Shown here piece by piece: positions 9,660 through 12,500 of a stretch of 12,500 bases of DNA (positions are counted from its first letter, which is position 1; every line of letters begins with the position of its first letter). The position numbers were made by a program, and so were the translations under genes. The DNA is from Actinidia chinensis (lineage: Eukaryota > Streptophyta > Magnoliopsida > Ericales > Actinidiaceae): contig VIGQ01000031.1 of the NCBI GenBank assembly GCA_009663005.1, forward strand, positions 77,501 through 90,000, in the 5' to 3' direction. The notes beneath the pieces are model-generated. The model saw nothing but the letters and a program-made list of their open reading frames with translations. It ran no database searches and had not been told where the DNA came from.

Positions 9660-10026
9660 TGTTTTAGTGGCAAATTCTAAAAATGTTAACTACTAGTTTA
9701 TTGGAATTCAAAATACCAGAAAAATGGAGGATTACGAATTTAAGGGGAGTGCTAGTTCCTAATATTCTAAATCCATTATTGATTCGTTCTGAATAACACA
9801 TATTCTAGTACAAATTATAAAACTGTACACTAATAGTTCATTGGGATTGATAATCCCCAAAATGGTGGATTAAGAATTCAGAATTCAAGGACTCCGGTGA
9901 TAATTCCTATACAATTCCAAGCCCAGCCCAGTAGACTAGTAGTAATAATACCCAAAAAATTATTAGTCATGGATATTCTTGAGATCGTGAAGTATTAGCT
10001 CATCCCAAAACAAATTTGAGATAAAC

Positions 10027-10053
10027 TTACCACGTGCCAAGTTTTTGTGGTAA
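10027..10053. other. Stem-loop around G-box CACGTG in U8
   Basis: TTACCAC (10027-10033) and GTGGTAA (10047-10053), with CACGTG at 10031-10036. Confidence 0.5.
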
Positions 10054-10453
10054 CTATGTAAAAGAGGGGAATAAAAAGTTGGAGTAAAATTGTCAATCAT
10101 CAAGTTAATCAAGTCATGCTATAAAGCAACAAAATCATATTTTAATTTTTCAATGTGACTGTGAAAGACAATGATTGATTTTGGTGGGGTTGAAGTCTTC
10201 TGACATTTAAAAGAAACGTGAAAATACTGAAAGAAGAAAATAATATTAGAGAAAAGAGAAAATAATTTTTGAGAACTTAATAATATTTGTTAAAACAATT
10301 TTTCAAAATGCGTTCTTTTTAAAAAAACATTTTAAAAAAATTTCAAAAAAAAATCAAAGCAAACAAATAATGTTTTTTTTAAAATAAATTTATACAAAAA
10401 GCATTCTAAAAAACTAACCAAACTAAACAGAGAAACTTTTGCAATGATGCAAT

Positions 10454-10579
10454 TGGTAGAAAGAAAGTTATTAGATATGACTTCATCAAAATATTCAATT
10501 AACATGACTTTTTTTGTTTTAGGATGCAATATATCACTTGGTGGCTATGTAATTTCGGCCCAGTTCAAAACAAATTGAA
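10454..10579 (+). mobile_element. copia-like LTR segment of U8, first 126 bp only
   Basis: It starts TGGTAGAAAG and runs through GGATGCAATATATCAC to CAAATTGAA, where all other units continue with GAAGAGGAATACAG. The distal part with the conserved core is missing and is replaced by GC-rich sequence. Confidence 0.5.
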
Positions 10580-10700
10580 TGCAGTCAGGGCCCGGCCCGA
10601 GACCATTGAACTCTTGCCATTATTGGGCCACGCCGGCCCAAAATAGGAATCCTCCATGCCCAGCTCAGGTGTGAACGGGCCATGGCCCCGGGACTATAGG
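10580..10700. other. GC-rich patch with GGGCC/GGCCC motifs
   Basis: About 120 bases much richer in G and C than anything around them. It contains GGGCCCGGCCCGAG near 10588-10601, the inverted repeat TGGGCC-N5-GGCCCA (10624-10640) and the 12-base palindrome GGGCCATGGCCC (10677-10688). TGGGCC/GGCCCA is the plant site II (TCP-type) promoter motif, but here it may simply be part of an unrecognised inserted element. I found no matching terminal inverted repeats or target duplication. Confidence 0.6.
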
Positions 10701-10977
10701 CAGGAGTGCAGCTTTTCGGATTTTTTTTTATGATTTTACTGAACGGTCTTATTACCATCAACTTATTACCTAGAAAATTCCATGTACTTTAAAAGACACA
10801 GTTAGGTTCTTTTTTTGAACTTTTATAAATATATGAACAAATTTACCCTTAGTTTGTCTTAAATAAAAAATTTTAAATGTAGTTGCTAAATATAACAAAT
10901 TTCATAAATCTTGCCAATTATATTAAAAATCAAAAACATGTCTATTATCTTATTATGTAGCTAGTGTGTGTATATAA
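10701..10977. other. AT-rich spacer, nothing recognised
   Basis: 277 bases with T and A runs. I see no reading frame, no similarity to the array or to B1/B2, and no clear ends of an element. Confidence 0.6.
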
Positions 10978-11086
10978 ATTGTACACATTCCGCCGAAGGC
11001 ACCATCATTAACTCACATTATCAGTAGCAAGAACAACAAAAGGAACCTTACACATATGCAGAAGGTAGAGAAAGGCAGAACCATAA

Positions 11087-11161
11087 GCACCGATTAGGTA
11101 TGGCTTTGAGGATATGGTTAGTTTTGCTTTAGTAACTGGAACTAGAGTCCCATTATCTACA
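11087..11161 (+). pseudogene. Remnant of copia integrase/reverse transcriptase junction
   Basis: Translating from 11087 gives APIRYGFEDMVSFALVTGTR and then VPLST. Plant Ty1/copia polyproteins have a closely similar RYGF(E/D)D(M/L)VSFAL stretch between the integrase C-terminus and the start of the reverse transcriptase domain. A stop codon (TAA, 11084-11086) lies just before it in this frame; a short stretch upstream in another frame (KGRTIS) may be the frameshifted continuation. All catalytic parts of the reverse transcriptase are missing. Recognised from memory of the family, without alignment. Confidence 0.6.
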
Positions 11162-11247
11162 ATAATGCGTATGATATATTGGCAAAGCCGGTTGTTAGAG
11201 ATAAGTTTAAACATTGCTTGGACTTGATTCATGTTCGCTCTTATTGA
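11161..11247 (+). pseudogene. C-terminus of copia RNase H (B1)
   Basis: 28 codons and a TGA stop. The peptide contains DILAKPVVRDKFKHCLDL and ends IHVRSY. It matches the usual end of plant copia polyproteins, '(A)D(I/M)LTKP...KF.HCLDLI.(V/I)', where the protein ends shortly after. The T of LTKP is A here. It is joined directly to the integrase/RT remnant but in a different frame, so a deletion of roughly the whole RT and most of RNase H occurred. It cannot give a functional protein. Confidence 0.7.
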
Positions 11248-11253
11248 TGATTT

Positions 11254-11264
11254 GGAGGGTGGAG
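11254..11264 (+). other. Purine-rich GGAGGGTGGAG after pol stop (B1)
   Basis: Purine run seven bases after the RNase H stop, repeated exactly in B2 (12055-12065). It resembles a polypurine tract but lies about 90 bases before the LTR start I chose. It may be a 3' UTR relic, or the LTR may be longer than annotated. Confidence 0.3.
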
Positions 11265-11351
11265 TGCAGACAGCCTTTAAAAAAGGTGCAGGTTGGAACG
11301 TTTACAAGCTTTCTTCATGATGGTTTAGAAAATACAAGAAAATGTAAAGAT

Positions 11352-11690
11352 TGTTGGGAGATGTCTTGTATTTATCTCAAACTATTAGGGCTTCTTTGTG
11401 AAATTCTTAATTATGTAGTGTAATTAATGTAATTTATTGTTAAGGCAACGTTGAACTTGTAAATGGAGGGAAAGAACAAAAGAAAAGGAATACAGAAAAG
11501 AGTGAAAGAGAGAGCGTTGGGAAGTAGAGAGATTGTAATTCTTATTGCATATAATGGATTTTATTCCCCTCTCATCCCTGGAGATAGGTTCACTGCTGAA
11601 TCCACATAATCGTCGTGTTTTGTTCTTGATGTAATTTCGTTTATCGATTATACTGTTTCGTAGTACATCGATTCGTTCCTGCATAACTCA
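11352..11690 (+). mobile_element. copia LTR (B1)
   Basis: 339 bp from TGTTGGGAGATGTC to GCATAACTCA (TG...CA). Typical plant copia LTR features are GGAATACAGAAAAGAG, GAGATTGTAATTCTTATTG, a changed core CTCTCATCCCTGGAGATAGG near 11570-11589, and TTTTGTTCTTGATGTAATTTCG. The sequence after it (TGTTCTAGTGC) is not the tRNA-Met primer-binding site TGGTATCAGAGC that plant copia elements usually have, so the site is lost or the right border is slightly off. Confidence 0.7.
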
Positions 11691-11815
11691 TGTTCTAGTG
11701 CAAATTATAAAAGTGTGGGACAGTAGTCCATTAGAATTGTTAATCCCAGAAAAATAGATGATTAAGAATTCAATGGAGAGTGATAATCCTAAATTCTAAA
11801 TTACATTCTCCTAGA
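11691..11815 (+). repeat. Single-copy leader module after the B1 LTR
   Basis: TGTTCTAGTGCAAATTATAA, TTAATCCCAGAAAAATAGAT and GAATTCAATGGAGAGTGATA match leader module A of the array. Here the module occurs once, against twice or more in U1-U8. Its place right after an LTR supports reading it as the 5' leader of the element. Confidence 0.7.
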
Positions 11816-11961
11816 ATTATCTGGAAAAGAATATTGTAACTCCCTGTTACGCCGAGCACCACCATTAAATCACCGCCATTAACTCATAGTATCAATAACA
11901 AGAACAACAAAACGAACCTTGCACAATTACAAAATAGAGGAAGTCCAGATCATTGTCTTAC

Positions 11962-12048
11962 AATAATGCGTATGATATATTGGCAAATCCAGTTGTTAGA
12001 GATAAGCTCAAAAATTGCTTGGACTTAATTCATGTTCGCTCTTATTGA
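11962..12048 (+). pseudogene. C-terminus of copia RNase H (B2)
   Basis: 28 codons plus TGA, differing from B1 at three residues (LANPVVRDKLKNCLDL against LAKPVVRDKFKHCLDL in B1). Most changes between the two copies are point substitutions, and the frame and stop are kept, which is expected of a recent shared ancestor. No upstream pol sequence in frame is recognised. Confidence 0.65.
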
Positions 12049-12139
12049 TGATTTGGAGGGTGGAGCACCCATATCCTTTAAAAGGGGTGCCTACAAGCTT
12101 TCTTCAGGATGATTTGGAAATACAATTCTATATAGAGAT

Positions 12140-12455
12140 TGTTGAGAGATGTCTTATATTTATCTCAAACTATAAAGGCCTCTTTGTGAAATTCTTAATT
12201 TTTTAGTGTAATTAATGTAATTTATTGTTAGGCAACATTGAACTTGTAATGTGAGGGAAAGAACAAAAGAAGAGGAACACAGAAAAGAGTGAAATGGAGA
12301 GCGCTGGAAAGTAAGAGATTGTAATCCTTATCGTGTATAGTGGATTTTATTCTCCCTCTCCGTCATGGACATAGGCACATTATCGAATCACGTACATCTT
12401 CGTGTTCTGTTTCTTGATGTGCTTCGTTTATTCGTTTATACTATTGCATAACACA
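12140..12455 (+). mobile_element. copia LTR (B2)
   Basis: 316 bp from TGTTGAGAGATGTC to GCATAACACA. It keeps the core better than B1 (CTCTCCGTCATGGACATAGGC near 12356-12376) followed by CACGTACATCTTCGTG and TTCTGTTTCTTGATGTG. It lacks the GTAGTACATCGATTCG-like stretch before the right end. The array LTRs resemble it in GAAGAGGAANACAGAAAAGAG. Confidence 0.7.
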
Positions 12456-12500
12456 TGTTTTAGTGCAAATTATAAAAGTGTGGACTACTAATTCATTGAG

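Larger units (their letters stand above)
8547..9717 (+). repeat. Array unit U7 (young subfamily, mosaic)
   Basis: 1171 bp, with the 106-bp deletion (junction CAAATTG near 8820). The part after the junction (GGTGCCAAGTTTTAGTAGC, GTGGGGTAAAAATAGTCAAG) follows U4 rather than U6 or U8. The part at about 9030-9180 follows U8 (AAAATACTGAAAGAAG, AAAAAAACATTTT), and the LTR follows U6. The unit is therefore a patchwork of other units, with an extra tandem duplication of about 57 bp at 9127-9243. Confidence 0.9.
9718..10579 (+). repeat. Array unit U8, truncated on the right
   Basis: 862 bp. It has the young-type leader with a private GAATTCAGAATTCAAGG duplication near 9875-9890, the 106-bp deletion (CAAATTTG at 10011-10018) and an intact G-box stem-loop. 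From about 10340 it departs from U5-U7 and shares ACCAAACTAAACAGAGAA and GTTTTAGGATGC with U4. It stops at CAAATTGAA, about 126 bp into the LTR segment. Confidence 0.9.
10978..11833 (+). repeat. Tandem copy B1 of a deleted copia element
   Basis: It runs from ATTGTACACATTCCGCCGAAGG to before ATTGTAACTCCC, where copy B2 starts. Order: pol remnant, 3' untranslated stretch, LTR (11352-11690), leader. Strong matches to B2 include TATTGGCAAANCCNGTTGTTAGAG, ATGTTCGCTCTTATTGATGA and TTAGTGTAATTAATGTAATT. B1 is about 55-80 bases longer than B2 in the pol part. Together B1 and B2 read as LTR-internal-LTR, that is, a very small internally deleted element, with one more internal region on the left. Confidence 0.8.
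11834..12500 (+). repeat. Tandem copy B2 of the deleted copia element, cut by window end
   Basis: It starts ATTGTAACTCCCTGTTACGCCG. A short duplication (CACCACCATTAAAT / CACCGCCATTAACT) lies near 11858-11885. The integrase/RT piece seen in B1 is absent: AATAGAGGAAGTCCAGATC leads straight to the RNase H end. The LTR and the start of the leader (TGTTTTAGTGCAAATTATAA) follow, up to the window edge. Confidence 0.8.

Noticed and set aside
1..10579. CRISPR-like or centromeric short-period satellite array
   Set aside because: The period is about 1.2 kb with LTR content and no short repeat-spacer alternation; centromere function cannot be inferred from sequence alone.
11008..11232. Minus-strand ORF with DNGTLVPVT and LHMCKVPF, reminiscent of the copia protease region
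   Set aside because: The plus strand of the same stretch encodes the RYGFEDMVSFAL and KFKHCLDL remnants in the orientation of the LTR, so the minus reading is a shadow.
11214..11423. Plus-strand ORFs 11214-11423 and 12015-12206 with similar starts
   Set aside because: They begin without ATG, overlap the RNase H remnant in another frame and run into the LTR; the similarity only reflects the B1/B2 duplication.

Overview
This looks like AT-rich, intergenic plant nuclear DNA, most likely from a dicot. Evidence is the Ty1/copia-type LTR sequence with its conserved 'CCGTGGACATAGGC...CACGTAAAT' block, remnants of plant copia pol, a probable Ty3/gypsy solo LTR, and the absence of any long open reading frame. 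I see no intact protein gene, RNA gene or CRISPR array. The short ORFs are chance or repeat-derived and are not annotated as genes. Species cannot be told from the sequence.

Positions 1-10579 hold a head-to-tail array of a repeat of about 1.1-1.2 kb: eight units (U1-U8), all on the + strand, the last one truncated. Each unit carries a segment of about 335 bp that runs from TG to CA. Its distal 200 bp are clearly homologous to the copia LTRs further right in the window. Its proximal 130 bp match them weakly but in the same order and with nearly the same length. After the LTR comes a leader that is itself duplicated (sub-repeats of about 142 bp), then about 550 bp of unrecognised AT-rich sequence, then the next LTR. 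The array therefore reads LTR-internal-LTR-internal, as expected for a multimeric, non-coding LTR element that spread by unequal exchange. U6-U8 share a 106-bp deletion and many private variants and look like the youngest part. U4 is split by a 1445-bp insertion (3901-5345) that looks like a solo LTR of another family in minus orientation.

Positions 10580-10977 hold a small GC-rich patch rich in GGGCC/GGCCC motifs, then unrecognised AT-rich sequence. The array breaks here in the middle of the U8 LTR.

Positions 10978-12500 hold two tandem copies (B1, B2, period about 0.8 kb) of a strongly deleted copia element. Each has a pol remnant, a 3' untranslated stretch, an LTR of 316-339 bp and a leader of the same kind as in the array. 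B1 keeps a piece of the integrase/reverse-transcriptase junction joined, out of frame, to the last 28 codons of RNase H. B2 keeps only the RNase H end. Nothing here can encode transposition functions. Any mobility or transcription would depend on autonomous relatives elsewhere and on the LTR promoters.
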